DNA of 31,109 nucleotides from Chersky-840 sp035532735. GTDB taxonomy: Bacteria; Actinomycetota; Acidimicrobiia; Acidimicrobiales; UBA8190. The position numbers were made by a program, and so were the translations under genes. Under the pieces are notes generated by a model. The model made no database searches. It was not told the origin of the DNA and saw only the letters and a list, made by a program, of their open reading frames with translations. The stretch spans positions 1-31,109 of the forward strand of contig DATKQM010000048.1 in the NCBI GenBank assembly GCA_035532735.1. Reading direction: 5' to 3'. Numbering within the stretch: the stretch's first letter is position 1; each line of letters starts with the position of its first letter. Of this stretch, positions 1-6,584 are shown piece after piece.

Positions 1-1
1 G

Positions 2-289
2 GCGTGCTCGTGCAAGGCGGACCCACCCCGTCTGCACGGGCCGTATCACTCGTGGACGAGGAAGGTGGCGGCCAAGACCGTCACCCGACACCTGAGCGAG
101 GAGCAGCTCGAGGAGTACCAGCCCTACATCGACAACGACCGGCGGCTCCGTGGCATTGTGGCAGAGCTCGAGGCGATCACCCTCGCAATCGTTGAATCCG
201 ATCCGCGTTGGGACGATCACCCCCGTCTGCGCAGCACCGGCACTCCCGTCCGCAGCCCTGTGGACAAAACGCGGTCGAAGGCCCGCTAA
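2..289 (+). CDS. DUF6788-type mobile-element-associated protein, 5' truncated
   Basis: The frame is open from base 2, so the start lies outside the window. It reads through a Cys-x-Cys-Lys motif, then a DPPRLHGPYHSW segment and KTVTRHLSEEQ to TAA at 287-289. The Cys-rich start followed by HGPY, a W-x-RK strand and a helical LSEEQ..YQPYIDN..RL tail is the pattern I know from DUF6788 proteins, short putative zinc-binding proteins that commonly sit beside transposases in actinobacteria. No biochemical role is established. An internal ATG at 65 would give only the C-terminal 74 residues, so the longer reading is preferred. The neighbourhood downstream contains no intact gene for about 500 bp, which fits mobile-element debris. 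Confidence 0.6.
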   Translation, partial: ACSCKADPPRLHGPYHSWTRKVAAKTVTRHLSEEQLEEYQPYIDNDRRLRGIVAELEAITLAIVESDPRWDDHPRLRSTGTPVRSPVDKTRSKAR

Positions 290-340
290 CCAGCGCGGAG
301 GTCATGCGGACGACGGCTTCCAACCTGGTCACGACCTAAC

Positions 341-578
341 GTGAAGACCTCACTCCATGAAGTCCTTATTCGTGTGAAGTACCGGTACGAGGGCGACACG
401 GTGGTTCCGGTTCCTAAGCGATCCTTTCCGGACGCGGCTTGGAGTCGTCACCAAGATTTTTCCAATCTCAGGTCGAGAGGCATTCCTACTTACCGACTTC
501 GCGGACGCTGACGAACTGACACGAACAGCCTCGGGCTTCGTTGGCAAGGAGGCTCCTTGGGTCAAGGGCCACCACTAA
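341..578 (+). pseudogene. Possible decayed gene, frameshifted, function unknown
   Basis: A GTG at 341 opens a frame beginning VKTSLHEVLIRVKYRYEGD. The coding character then seems to move to another frame (open from 378), which reads a plausible soluble-protein end containing VVTKIFPISGREAFLLTDF and EAPWVKGHH before TAA at 576-578. The two segments would join after a frameshift around 400-430. I do not recognise the family. Base composition is visibly lower in G+C than the rest of the window. The alternative is that this is non-coding and the similarity to protein sequence is chance. Confidence 0.25.
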
Positions 579-792
579 ACGGCGACGACGCTCGAATGGT
601 GAACGACACGTGAACACCGCGTGACAGAGAGGAGAGATGCTCTGCCGGTAGTTCGCAGATGGTCCTTAGTCATAGGTGACGCTCGGTTTACCGTACGCCG
701 GGTTATGCGGGCTGGTTCGTGGGTTCGAGCCCATCGTCTCCACTCACGGAGGTGATCAGCCGGTCTGTTGAAACGCCGAGCATCGCATCCCG
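579..792. other. Intergenic, no supported gene
   Basis: Apart from the tRNA-like 3' end at 719-746, I see no open frame with protein-like composition and no clear promoter or terminator. Together with 290-578 it forms about 500 bp of low-information, lower-GC sequence between mobile-element debris and the flavin monooxygenase gene. Confidence 0.5.
719..746 (+). other. Degenerate tmRNA/tRNA 3'-end-like sequence (possible att remnant)
   Basis: The string GTGGGTTCGAGCCCATC followed by GTCTCCACTCA resembles the T-arm plus 3' acceptor strand of a tmRNA or a tRNA-Ser. It has the invariant GTTCGA loop start and a CGTCTCCA acceptor strand. The T-stem is one base short, so the canonical 5-bp stem and 7-base loop do not form. 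No D-arm or anticodon arm lies upstream. It may be a leftover attachment site of an integrated element. Confidence 0.3.
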
Positions 793-2235
793 TCATGGTG
801 ATCCGAACCAGGTAGTCAGGGCGTCACGCAGTCCGGTGTCTGTGCCGTCTCCCACCCAGGCGACATATCCGTCGGGCCGGATCAACACGGCCGTGGGAGC
901 GGTGACCACCCCAAGTACCGGAAGCTCCCACGCCCCGACATATGCAGCATCGATCATCTGGACTCGTTGAACCCATGGAGTGATGTCAAAGCTTCCGGGT
1001 TCACCGAGGTTGAGAAGGACCGGCTGAGCGTCGTGCAGCAGGTTGAAGACCCGCAGCGGACCGTCGGTCGTCTCGAGGTCCAGATCGGGAATGCGGCGTC
1101 CGAGCAGGGGGTGGCCCTCGCCGATGTCGTAATGGATGTCGAGACCGGACAACATCGCCGCGAACCGCTTGCGAGGCTCGTCCATGCTCAGCAATTCGGT
1201 CATGGTGTGGCGCAGCGCATCGGCGCGCGCGTCGGTGCCACTGAGCCCTCTCTGTGCCATGGTGTTGTGCAGCACGCGGGCACCGACCGGGTGCCTCTCG
1301 GCGTGGTAGGTGTCCAGAAGGCCCTCTGGTGATGTCCCGTTGACCACCTGAGCTAGCTTCCATCCGAGGTTCACGGCATCCTGCACCCCGATGTTGAGGC
1401 CCTGTCCACCCGCCGGAGCATGCACGTGTGCGGCGTCGCCCGCGAGCAGTACACGACCCTCGCGGTAGGACGCCGCCTGCCTGGTCATGTCGGTGAAACG
1501 GGAGATCCAAGTAGGGCTGTGCACCCCGTGGTCTGTCCCGTCGACGACGATGAGAGCCTCGCTGACATCCTGGAGGGTGGGCTCACTGGTGTGTTTGAGG
1601 TGCTGTTCGGTCAGTACGACCCGTACCGACCCTCCGTCCCCCCGGCCGATGCCACCACCCCCTCGTAGGCCGAACTCCGGCTCCTCGTCCATCTCGACCT
1701 CAGCGATCAGCCAGCTGGTCGACGGGTCCCATCCGGGGAACTCGATCCCGGCCGCCTTTCGGATCACACTGCGTCCTCCGTCGCACCCGACGAGGTAGCC
1801 CGCCCCCAGCGACGGTCCGTCGGAAAGCTCGACGCCGACGCCTGTGTCGCCCTGCACGAAGCCCGTCACCTCACGTTCGCGAACGATCGGCACCCCCAGC
1901 TCGCTGACCCAGGTGGCCAGTATGCGCTCGAAGTGGCTCTGCCAAAGCGCGAGGCCGTAGTTGTGGCGGGTAGGGAAGTCGCTGATGTCCAACGGGATCC
2001 CGGCGTACGCCTGGACCTGCATCGCCTGCCCCTCCACGAGGAACCGATCGGCAATACCACGCTGATCGAGCACCTCGATGGTGCGCGAGTGCAGACCGCC
2101 CGAACGCGAACCCTCGAGCTGCTGACTGGAGCGCCGCTCGACGATTGCGACATCAATCCCCACGAGCGCTAACTCCGCCGCCAGCATCATCCCTGTCGGA
2201 CCGCCTCCCGCGATCACGACCGCATGCTCGGCCAT
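793..2235 (-). CDS. rox: FAD-dependent rifamycin monooxygenase-like protein (Rox type)
   Basis: A 480-residue class A flavoprotein monooxygenase, predicted to use NADPH and O2 to hydroxylate an aromatic substrate. The GGGPTG dinucleotide-binding loop is at residues 10-15, a LVGCDGGRS motif sits in mid-protein, and GDAAHVHAPAGGQGLNIG is the second FAD-binding motif. The C-terminal thioredoxin-like domain ends in RPDGYVAWVGDG, as in rifampicin monooxygenase Rox. The GVHSPTWISRF stretch and overall length also fit Rox, which hydroxylates the naphthyl ring of rifamycins and linearises the drug. The frame is open 186 codons further upstream, but that part is antisense to the neighbouring lipoprotein gene and is not protein-like, so I start at the ATG before AEHAVVIAGG. 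A rifamycin-associated-element-like palindrome lies 52-78 bp upstream. The alternative is a related polyketide hydroxylase. Confidence 0.8.
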   Translation of the reverse strand: MAEHAVVIAGGGPTGMMLAAELALVGIDVAIVERRSSQQLEGSRSGGLHSRTIEVLDQRGIADRFLVEGQAMQVQAYAGIPLDISDFPTRHNYGLALWQSHFERILATWVSELGVPIVREREVTGFVQGDTGVGVELSDGPSLGAGYLVGCDGGRSVIRKAAGIEFPGWDPSTSWLIAEVEMDEEPEFGLRGGGGIGRGDGGSVRVVLTEQHLKHTSEPTLQDVSEALIVVDGTDHGVHSPTWISRFTDMTRQAASYREGRVLLAGDAAHVHAPAGGQGLNIGVQDAVNLGWKLAQVVNGTSPEGLLDTYHAERHPVGARVLHNTMAQRGLSGTDARADALRHTMTELLSMDEPRKRFAAMLSGLDIHYDIGEGHPLLGRRIPDLDLETTDGPLRVFNLLHDAQPVLLNLGEPGSFDITPWVQRVQMIDAAYVGAWELPVLGVVTAPTAVLIRPDGYVAWVGDGTDTGLRDALTTWFGSP

Positions 2236-2286
2236 ACGCCACCCATCCCCGTAGATTCTGGTTTCGGCCGCAGATTGTGCACACCG

Positions 2287-2313
2287 ACCGGGCCCTTGCT
2301 GCAAGCGCCCGGT
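2287..2313 (-). promoter_or_regulatory. Rifamycin-associated-element-like palindrome
   Basis: A 27-bp palindrome in which 12 of 13 base pairs match around a central T. Its core is CTTGCTGCAAG, flanked by GGGC and GCCC arms. The CTTGC-N-GCAAG core within G/C arms is the pattern I recall for the rifamycin-associated element found upstream of rifamycin-inactivating genes in actinobacteria. It lies 52-78 bp before the start codon of the Rox-like gene. No U-run follows on either strand, so a terminator is unlikely. Confidence 0.65.
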
Positions 2314-2334
2314 ACGCGCTAAATTGAAAATGGT

Positions 2335-2354
2335 AAGGAGTGAATTCTCTCCTT
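2335..2354. promoter_or_regulatory. 20-bp palindrome, probable operator
   Basis: AAGGAG-T-GAATTC-T-CTCCTT is symmetrical at 9 of 10 base pairs. It adjoins an AT-rich stretch (aaattgaaaa) that could hold a -10 element for the minus-strand monooxygenase gene. The position, between divergent genes and next to AT-rich DNA, suggests a repressor or activator site. No regulator gene in the window can be assigned to it. Confidence 0.45.
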
Positions 2355-2563
2355 TCCTTCGTCGGTGTTTGACCGTACCGGCGCTCGACGCAACGACCGG
2401 CAACCTCCACGGCACCGCCACACTCGACGTGCCGAGCACGCCCGCCTGGACCTCGTGGCAGGCCCTGCCCGTCACGCTGACGATGGTGCGAGGGGTTTTG
2501 GACTCAGCTGAGTTAGCCTCCGGTGGGGAGCCTATGACGTTGTGCGACGGGGACGGGGGAACC

Positions 2564-3793
2564 ATGACCGAACTGATCGAAAGCACCGACGTCGATCCTG
2601 AGGACGGAGCATCAGGGATACCGGTCCCCGCGCCACGGGGACGCGCTCGACGCCTGATGCAAAAACGGCGGGCCATGGTCGGGCCGCTCTGTTTGGCCCT
2701 CGTCACCGCTGCACTCACGGGGTGCGGATCTACCACAGCATCGTCTGCGTCGCCGGCAAAGCGACCGGTCACGACAGTCTCGCTCGTCTCCAAGCCCTAC
2801 ACTCCACGAGCAGCATCCGGGACGACGGATGACTACCACTGCACCTTGGTGGATCCCCACGTGACTCGGAACTCGTACGTCATCTCGAGCCAGTTCCGAC
2901 CTGGCAATGACGAGGTCCATCACGCCGTTCTCGCCCTGGTGCCGCCCTCCCTCGCGGCCGAGGCCCAACGCGCCAATGCGGGTGACAAGGGATGGACATG
3001 CTTCGGAGCGCCATCGTTGCCCGACGCATCGCTGGCCCAGTTCTTGACCTCCCCCTTCCTCAGCGTCTGGGCTCCGGGCCACGGTGCCGACGCGTTACCC
3101 AAGGGAACAGGGATCACACTTCCCGCCGGAAGCCTCGTAATCATGCAGGTCCACTACAACCTGCTGGTCGGCGACCGTCCTGTGAAGAATTCGCTCGTCC
3201 TCGACACCGTGCCGACATCGACTCCGTTGCTCCCGCTGCATCTCGACTTGGCCCTCGCACCGCCGGACCTGCCCTGTCCAACAGGTGTCACGGGCCTATT
3301 GTGCAACCGGGCCGCATCGGTCGCCGATCAGGCTCGACGCTTCGGTCCTGATGCGGCGGTGATCGTGAACGGGATCGAAGCTGTGTGCGGCCACAATCCC
3401 ACGGACCCCCCGGCCAGCGACACGGCGTCGTGCATCTGGCCCATCGGCAAGACCGGTGACATCGTCCGAGTCCAGGCGCACATGCATCTGCTGGGGCGCA
3501 GCTTTACGATGATTCTCAACCCGGGAACGCCGCAGGCGAAAACCGTGCTCAGCGTCGCGAACTACAACTTCGACTACCAGAAGGCCTACAACTTGAAGAC
3601 GCCGATCCCGGTGACACACGGGGAGAAGCTCCAGGTCAACTGCACCTACGACCCCCATCTTGCTCAGGAGTTGCCCATTCTCCGCAAGGCTCCGGCCCAT
3701 TTTGTGACCTGGGGCGACGGGTCCTCCGATGAGATGTGCATCGGCCTGGCGTGGACGTCGGCTTCGGTTCCGAACTCCAAAAGCTCGCTCTGA
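2564..3793 (+). CDS. Lipoprotein copper type II (PHM/DBH-fold) monooxygenase-like protein
   Basis: A 409-residue protein starting at an ATG preceded by GGGGGA. After a basic stretch (RRLMQKRR) a hydrophobic segment ends in the lipobox LTGC with Cys54, so export and lipid anchoring are expected. The mature part has the metal ligands of ascorbate-dependent copper monooxygenases (peptidylglycine and dopamine hydroxylases). HH at 119-120 and His197 in QVHYN fit the CuH site; His306 and His308 in HMHLLG and Met391 in SSDEMC fit the CuM site. The two-domain spacing also fits. Known family members hydroxylate C-H bonds using two copper ions. The bacterial substrate is unknown. A later ATG at 2657 lacks a ribosome-binding site. 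The gene is divergent from the flavin monooxygenase and may share its control region. Confidence 0.75.
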   Translation: MTELIESTDVDPEDGASGIPVPAPRGRARRLMQKRRAMVGPLCLALVTAALTGCGSTTASSASPAKRPVTTVSLVSKPYTPRAASGTTDDYHCTLVDPHVTRNSYVISSQFRPGNDEVHHAVLALVPPSLAAEAQRANAGDKGWTCFGAPSLPDASLAQFLTSPFLSVWAPGHGADALPKGTGITLPAGSLVIMQVHYNLLVGDRPVKNSLVLDTVPTSTPLLPLHLDLALAPPDLPCPTGVTGLLCNRAASVADQARRFGPDAAVIVNGIEAVCGHNPTDPPASDTASCIWPIGKTGDIVRVQAHMHLLGRSFTMILNPGTPQAKTVLSVANYNFDYQKAYNLKTPIPVTHGEKLQVNCTYDPHLAQELPILRKAPAHFVTWGDGSSDEMCIGLAWTSASVPNSKSSL

Positions 3794-4095
3794 CAACCCC
3801 CCGCGCCATGGGCTCCCGAGGCATTCAGCGGCGCAGACCCCACAGAGCCCTTCCCCGGCTCAATGGCCGTCCCTTGCGCACCGAAGACGAACCACCTGTC
3901 ATGTGGTCGCCTGGCTTTGACGCCAATCCGAACAGTCCGGCGGGAGAGACCCAGGGCTTCTGGCGACTCACCGGCCGCGGCAGCGACCGGGACGAGGCTG
4001 AGGCCCGACATCGCGAACGACCAATCGGATGGGCGGGCAGACTCGTCCTTCGTCTCCTCGGCTCCCGCGGCAGGCCGAAGCGGTGACAGCGCGCT

Positions 4096-4146
4096 GAGCT
4101 CGTCGGATACAAGAGCTCGTCAGAAGTAGGAGCTCGTCCTGGTTGC
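4096..4146. repeat. Three direct repeats with exact 17-bp spacing
   Basis: GAGCTCGTC occurs at 4096, 4113 and 4130, each copy followed by 8 unrelated bases. GAGCTC is itself palindromic. The array ends about 125 bp before the ACT-domain start codon. Iterated spacing like this can be a cooperative protein-binding site; chance duplication is possible. Confidence 0.5.
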
Positions 4147-4202
4147 CAATTCATCTGCCGTTCATCGCGGCGTCGCCATCTTGAAACACCCCTGTGATGC
4201 GC

Positions 4203-4220
4203 TTGACCGTTCTGGGTCAA
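4203..4220. promoter_or_regulatory. Inverted repeat TTGACC-N6-GGTCAA
   Basis: Perfect 6-bp arms around GTTCTG, ending 52 bp before the ATG at 4273. TTGACC could also act as a -35 element, so a regulator bound here would block or aid polymerase. No cognate regulator is visible in the window. Confidence 0.4.
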
Positions 4221-4272
4221 ACGCTTGGCTCGGGGGAGAGCTCGGGCCCACGCGACCCAGAAGGAGGGTGCA

Positions 4273-4968
4273 ATGGCCCTGGTCATCATGCGGATCTCGA
4301 TGCCAGACCGTTTGGGAATGCTTGCGGCAGCGACCGCGGCCGTGTCCGATGCGAACGCCGACATCGTCACGATCGAGGTCGTTCACCGTTCAGAAGGGCT
4401 CGTCGTGGACAATCTGTGCATCGACATCGGGTTGTCGACGCCATCCGAATTGCGTCGCCGCGTCGAAAGAGTCGATGGAATCGTCGTCGAGCTGATCCGC
4501 TCAGTCAGCTCCCCGCCGTCGCCGGTCGGTGCCCTCGACCTGGCATCGTCGTTGGCGGACAGCGACGACCTCCGTGTCCAGATCCTCGTCGATGGCCTTC
4601 CCGGTGCCCTTGGAGCTGATTGGGCCATGGCCTTGACGCTGCAAGACGACACCGTGGAGCTGATCCACGCCAGCTCCGGGGCTCCGGCCCCTCCGGACGG
4701 CCCCGTGCCCTGGATGCCTCTGGAAGCTCCACGTCGGCTCGCGTTCGCGCCATGGATGCCGACGTCGTGGCGCCTCCAATCGCGAGAGGTGGGAGAGATC
4801 GAGATCGCGGCAAGCCCTCTGGGCAGTCCGACGCGAGCAGTGGTCATAGCCAGAAGGAGCGGACGCTTCTGGCCTCCGGAGCTCCGTCAGTTGGAGATTC
4901 TTGCCCAACTCGCAGTCAGAGAACCACGAACCCAGGCTCCGCCCCCGGTGCAGTCAGCCGTCTTGTAG
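4273..4968 (+). CDS. ACT-domain protein with GAF-like C-terminal part
   Basis: A 231-residue cytoplasmic protein with an excellent AAGGAGGG ribosome-binding site before the ATG. Residues 1-75 read as an ACT domain: VIMRISMPDRLGMLAAATAA, then a helix and strand ending in a second VDGIVVELIRS strand. ACT domains bind small ligands, usually amino acids, and regulate a partner or fused enzyme. The remainder (about 95-220) alternates strands such as DDTVELIHASS and AVVIARRSGRFWPPELRQLEILAQLA, which resembles a short GAF-like sensory domain, but I am not certain. No catalytic domain is attached, so a regulatory role is inferred. The gene stands alone behind repeats at 4096-4146 and an inverted repeat at 4203-4220. 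Confidence 0.7.
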   Translation: MALVIMRISMPDRLGMLAAATAAVSDANADIVTIEVVHRSEGLVVDNLCIDIGLSTPSELRRRVERVDGIVVELIRSVSSPPSPVGALDLASSLADSDDLRVQILVDGLPGALGADWAMALTLQDDTVELIHASSGAPAPPDGPVPWMPLEAPRRLAFAPWMPTSWRLQSREVGEIEIAASPLGSPTRAVVIARRSGRFWPPELRQLEILAQLAVREPRTQAPPPVQSAVL

Positions 4969-5007
4969 GCGTCCACCGCACCAACCAAGCGAATCCAACC
5001 GTTGAGC

Positions 5008-5283
5008 TCAGCCTTGGATGACGTTGTGCACTCGGGCCATCATCGGCTCGTTCAGCTCGACGCCGGCGCCGGCGCCGGCCAGGATCGGGAGCAAGGTCCC
5101 GCCAAAGGCGAATTCCTCTTGCGAATTCCACGTGTCGAACACCTGGATCGCACCGTCGGACTCGAGGGCAACGTGCAGAGTACGCCCCTTGGGAGCACCT
5201 GCACCGGTTGCGGCAAGCTCGATCACTGCGTCGTACTTGTCGGGCGTAAATCCACCGTGGGTGAAGTAGAAGCCGAGCGCCAT
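5008..5283 (-). CDS. Small ABM-like (dimeric alpha/beta barrel) protein
   Basis: A 91-residue protein starting at an ATG preceded by GGGGAGG. The pattern is short strand, helix (PDKYDAVIELAATG), strand (TLHVALESDGAIQVFDTW), then S/N-QEEF helix and a final strand MMARVHNVIQG. This matches the antibiotic biosynthesis monooxygenase (ABM)-like ferredoxin-fold barrels. Many members have no proven catalysis, so substrate and role are unknown. The stop codon of a candidate small Cys-rich frame upstream overlaps this ATG by one base. A second protein of similar fold lies at 6585-6880. Confidence 0.65.
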   Translation of the reverse strand: MALGFYFTHGGFTPDKYDAVIELAATGAGAPKGRTLHVALESDGAIQVFDTWNSQEEFAFGGTLLPILAGAGAGVELNEPMMARVHNVIQG

Positions 5284-5501
5284 CAGAAACCAACCTCCCC
5301 TGTCTTCGACGTCATGACCCCTGCGTCGTGCGGGCATTCCCTGGCCAGAGCCACGTAAGCACTCCGCCCGAGATCCCACAACTCTCGACACCTGTCGCCA
5401 ATGCACACATTGCCCCTCCCATCCATGCAGTGCGTCGGGCCGGCGAGGCAACAGGCTCCAAGGTAGGACTCCCGACCTAGTACCCACAGGTCCAACAACA
5501 C
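5283..5501 (-). CDS. Candidate small Cys-rich protein, unrecognised
   Basis: A 72-residue frame from GTG with six Cys: a CC pair, then Cys in THC, NVC, DRC and REC. The middle reads GRGNVCIGDRCRELWDLG. The TGA shares its A with the ATG of the following ABM-like gene, an arrangement typical of translational coupling. There is no strong ribosome-binding site and no family I recognise. It might bind a metal or could be a chance frame in the leader of the next gene. Confidence 0.3.
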   Translation of the reverse strand: MLLDLWVLGRESYLGACCLAGPTHCMDGRGNVCIGDRCRELWDLGRSAYVALARECPHDAGVMTSKTGEVGF

Positions 5502-5517
5502 GACATGATCGTGATGT

Positions 5518-5543
5518 CCCTCCGGTGCTCAAGCGCCGGAGGG
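5518..5543. promoter_or_regulatory. Stable 11-bp hairpin with 4-base loop
   Basis: CCCTCCGGTGC and GCGCCGGAGGG pair fully, with one T-G wobble, around TCAA. It lies 37 bp before the EAL gene start and just upstream of the minus-strand transcript of the ABM-like gene. No T-run follows on either side, so it is not a classical terminator. It may be an RNA structure in a leader or a protein-binding palindrome. Confidence 0.5.
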
Positions 5544-5579
5544 CCGGTGCCGACACTCAAGCGGTGAGATTTCCGACCA

Positions 5580-6521
5580 ATGCCGTCGAGCCCGCCATTC
5601 CTCCTTATCGTCGATCCGGTCGCGAGCCGAGGTAGGGGCAGATTGACCGTGGGATCGTCTCCGGCACTGAGCGGTGAAACGCTCTTCGTCGCGAAAAGGA
5701 GAAGGTTCTCCCGAGCCCGCGGCAACAAGGAAACGCCATCGGAAAGCCGTCAGTCGGCTGGCCCCGTGACCGAGCGCGAGGAGGCAGAGCGTGCCTTGGT
5801 CCTCGAGCAGCGACAGAAGGCGATTCGCGTGACTCTCGCCAATCGCGACTACGAAAGCGTCTTCCAACCGATTGTCGCCCTACAAGCGGGTGGGGCCGTC
5901 GGTGTCGAGGCCTTGACGAGGTTCGGTACGACACCGGTCCGGTCACCTGATGTCTGGTTCGCCGAAGCCCGGAACGTCGGGCTCGGCGTGGAGCTGGAAG
6001 TGGCTGCGCTCCGCTCTGCGCTTGACCAACTGCATCGCCTCCCTTCGGGTTTGTATCTGTCGCTCAACGCGTCCTCGGACACGATGATGTCTCCGGAGTT
6101 TCGAGAGGCCGTCGCCGATGCACCTGCCGAGCGGGTCGTCCTCGAGTTGACCGAGCACGACAGCATCGAGGACTACGAGCTCCTCGAGGCGACGGTGCAA
6201 GACCTGCGCTCCAACGGCATTCGGCTCGCTGTCGACGATGCCGGTGCCGGGTTCTCGAGCTTCAGGCACATCCTCAATCTTCGCCCCGACATCATCAAGC
6301 TGGACATTGCACTGACCAGAGGCATCGACGAGGACCCGGCGCGTCGTGCCCTCGGATCCGCCATGCTCACATTCGGGCTCGACGCCTACAATGCGGCGAT
6401 CGTCGCGGAAGGCATAGAGACCGAGGCCGAGTTCGAGACACTGCGCAGGCTCGGATGTCGCTTCGGCCAGGGCTACTACCTCGGGCGCCCCGGCAAGCTC
6501 CGTCCGACGATTGCGGCCTGA
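5580..6521 (+). CDS. EAL-domain cyclic di-GMP phosphodiesterase
   Basis: A 313-residue protein. An N-terminal stretch of about 90 residues is polar and unrecognised, so the true start may be later, for example at the GTG near 5766. Residues 93-310 form an EAL domain with all catalytic and metal-binding positions visible: E110-A-L, Asn163 in SLNAS, Glu192 in ELTE, Asp219-Asp220 in VDDAGAGFSS, Lys240 in IIKLD, Glu278 in AEGIE and Gln297 in FGQGYYLGRP. It should therefore be active and hydrolyse c-di-GMP to pGpG. No transmembrane segment or GGDEF domain is present, so it is probably cytoplasmic. Regulation is unclear. Confidence 0.85.
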   Translation: MPSSPPFLLIVDPVASRGRGRLTVGSSPALSGETLFVAKRRRFSRARGNKETPSESRQSAGPVTEREEAERALVLEQRQKAIRVTLANRDYESVFQPIVALQAGGAVGVEALTRFGTTPVRSPDVWFAEARNVGLGVELEVAALRSALDQLHRLPSGLYLSLNASSDTMMSPEFREAVADAPAERVVLELTEHDSIEDYELLEATVQDLRSNGIRLAVDDAGAGFSSFRHILNLRPDIIKLDIALTRGIDEDPARRALGSAMLTFGLDAYNAAIVAEGIETEAEFETLRRLGCRFGQGYYLGRPGKLRPTIAA

Positions 6522-6584
6522 GCCCCCTGCTCCAACGGCGGCCACGGCGACGAGAAGGCGTCTCCGTCCAGACGAAGGGCGACG

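Larger units (their letters stand above)
2236..2563. other. Divergent intergenic control region
   Basis: This 328-bp gap between the flavin monooxygenase (minus) and the copper monooxygenase lipoprotein (plus) carries the two palindromes at 2287-2313 and 2335-2354. A plus-strand frame is open throughout, but its predicted product before residue 2564 is not protein-like. I therefore treat the gap as regulatory. Confidence 0.5.
3794..4272. other. Intergenic region, no supported gene, with regulatory-looking repeats
   Basis: Several open frames cross this 479-bp stretch on both strands, but none has recognisable protein character or a good ribosome-binding site. The last 180 bp hold three 17-bp-spaced GAGCTCGTC repeats and a TTGACC/GGTCAA inverted repeat in front of the ACT-domain gene. 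Confidence 0.45.

Noticed and set aside
2236..2793. N-terminal extension of the flavin monooxygenase by 186 residues
   Set aside because: The extension is antisense to the lipoprotein gene, low in protein character, and lies before a clear Rossmann start at the ATG at 2235.
5052..5080. GCCGGC repeats
   Set aside because: They encode an Ala-Gly run inside the ABM-like protein and need no separate explanation.
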